A DNA stretch of 64,000 nt from Rhinopithecus roxellana (Eukaryota; Chordata; Mammalia; Primates; Cercopithecidae), in NCBI RefSeq assembly GCF_007565055.1, contig NC_044560.1, positions 91,579,295-91,643,294 of the forward strand, read 5' to 3'. Below are positions 63,212 through 64,000 of the stretch, one piece after another. A program made the translations under genes and the position numbers. Positions within the stretch are counted from its first letter, which is position 1. Each line of letters starts with the position of its first letter. The notes beneath the pieces were generated by a model, which worked only from the letters and a program-made list of their open reading frames with translations, was not told where the DNA came from and made no database searches.

Positions 63212-63855
63212 GTAAGGTATCCATCTATTCATCCAGTTGTTTAAATCTCTCAAAAGTCCATATGATAAAAAGGAAATGTATGGTCAGGAAAAATGTAAAC
63301 CGAATAAAAGATCAAGTCTAAAAGGAAATTTAGAAGATTGGTAAGTTGATATCCAAGTCATAGGGTTTGCAGATGGTTGGAACAAATTTGAGCTGGAAAT
63401 ATGTACTCCGTCTTCCTGGAAATCATAGTAAATGGATAACCAGCCAGTTAAAAAGTATTGGCATTGTCTGTGAAGATAAAGCAAAATTATTCTCCTTATA
63501 ACTAAAGTTTTTCCTGACACATTTCTTTGAAGAAAATATTTTCTAATGAGTTTTCATGTAGATAACATTAGAAATAACATTCACAGCAGCAGCCTGTGAT
63601 AAATACAGCATCAGGTTTCCTATGACTGTCTTAGAGTATTCCCTAGAGTAAGAACATAGTGCCAAGCAGCACTAAATGAACTCAATTTATAAGTTCAGGT
63701 ATGTAGCCTTTTTAATGCCTGCCTGGATCCATAAGTAAATCTTGTACCTTTTCCAGTCTCTAGTTATCTTGAGCATTTACTCTTCTACATGAATTTTAAG
63801 GTCATCAAAATAACAAATATTGTCAAGGTTCATAAAGCAGTATGTTAGGTATTCT

Positions 63856-64000
63856 TTTTTCTTTCTTTTTTTTTTTTTTTTGAGACAGAGTTTGGCTCTG
63901 TTGCCCAGGCTAGAGTACAGTGGCATGATCTCAGCTCACTGCAGCCGCCACCTCCCAGGTTCAAGCAATTCTCCTGCCTCAGCCTCCCAAGTAGCTTAGA
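63856..64000 (-). mobile_element. Alu, cut by window end
   Basis: Antisense Alu starting with its T tract. Confidence 0.93.

Overview
The window is nuclear DNA of a catarrhine primate, most likely an Old World monkey (macaque, baboon or relative). It is dense in Alu, L1, L2, MIR, MaLR and ERV repeats, with genes split by introns. Two young Alu copies (about 1907 and 34094) carry a diagnostic change in the right monomer (GATCCGGCCACTGCACTCC-type, with CTCAAGCCTG near the head). I associate this with the cercopithecid AluYRa-type lineage rather than human AluY. The locus matches human chromosome 1p34 in gene order: ZFP69, EXO5, ZNF684, all on the + strand.

Layout. (1) 1-10.3 kb is an intergenic repeat field (L2, L1, Alu, nested LTRs). 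(2) 10.3-29 kb is ZFP69: a CpG-rich promoter with a CTG8 run, then five coding exons (12627-12753, 15020-15111, 22349-22475, 22795-22890, 27651-28789) that join in phase to 526 codons plus stop. They encode a KRAB A+B domain and nine C2H2 fingers. (3) 29-39.4 kb is intergenic repeats, including a short imperfect hairpin at 31581-31650. (4) 39.4-47.3 kb is EXO5: a CpG-rich promoter at 39.5-40.3 kb and one coding exon (45649-46770) encoding a 373-residue Fe-S PD-(D/E)XK exonuclease with all recognisable catalytic and cluster residues. (5) 47.3-61.5 kb is intergenic: a MIR split by Alu, a Tigger1-like transposase relic, a composite L1 with nested insertions, and an antisense LTR7/HERV-H-type solo LTR with 31-bp tandem units. 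(6) 61.5-64 kb is the start of ZNF684: a CpG-rich promoter and a first coding exon of only five codons (63197-63211). The rest of that gene lies beyond the window.

The three genes do not form a pathway. ZFP69 and ZNF684 are KRAB zinc-finger repressors of a local cluster. EXO5 is a DNA-repair nuclease between them. I found no tRNA, rRNA, CRISPR or prokaryote-like system and no clearly new biological system. The most unusual unexplained structures are the tandem stem-loops at 18495-18672 in a ZFP69 intron, the 29-bp-arm hairpin at 31581-31650, and an inverted pair of L1 fragments about 2.8 kb apart (51.88 and 54.74 kb). Repeat subfamily names are from memory of consensus sequences and are approximate.
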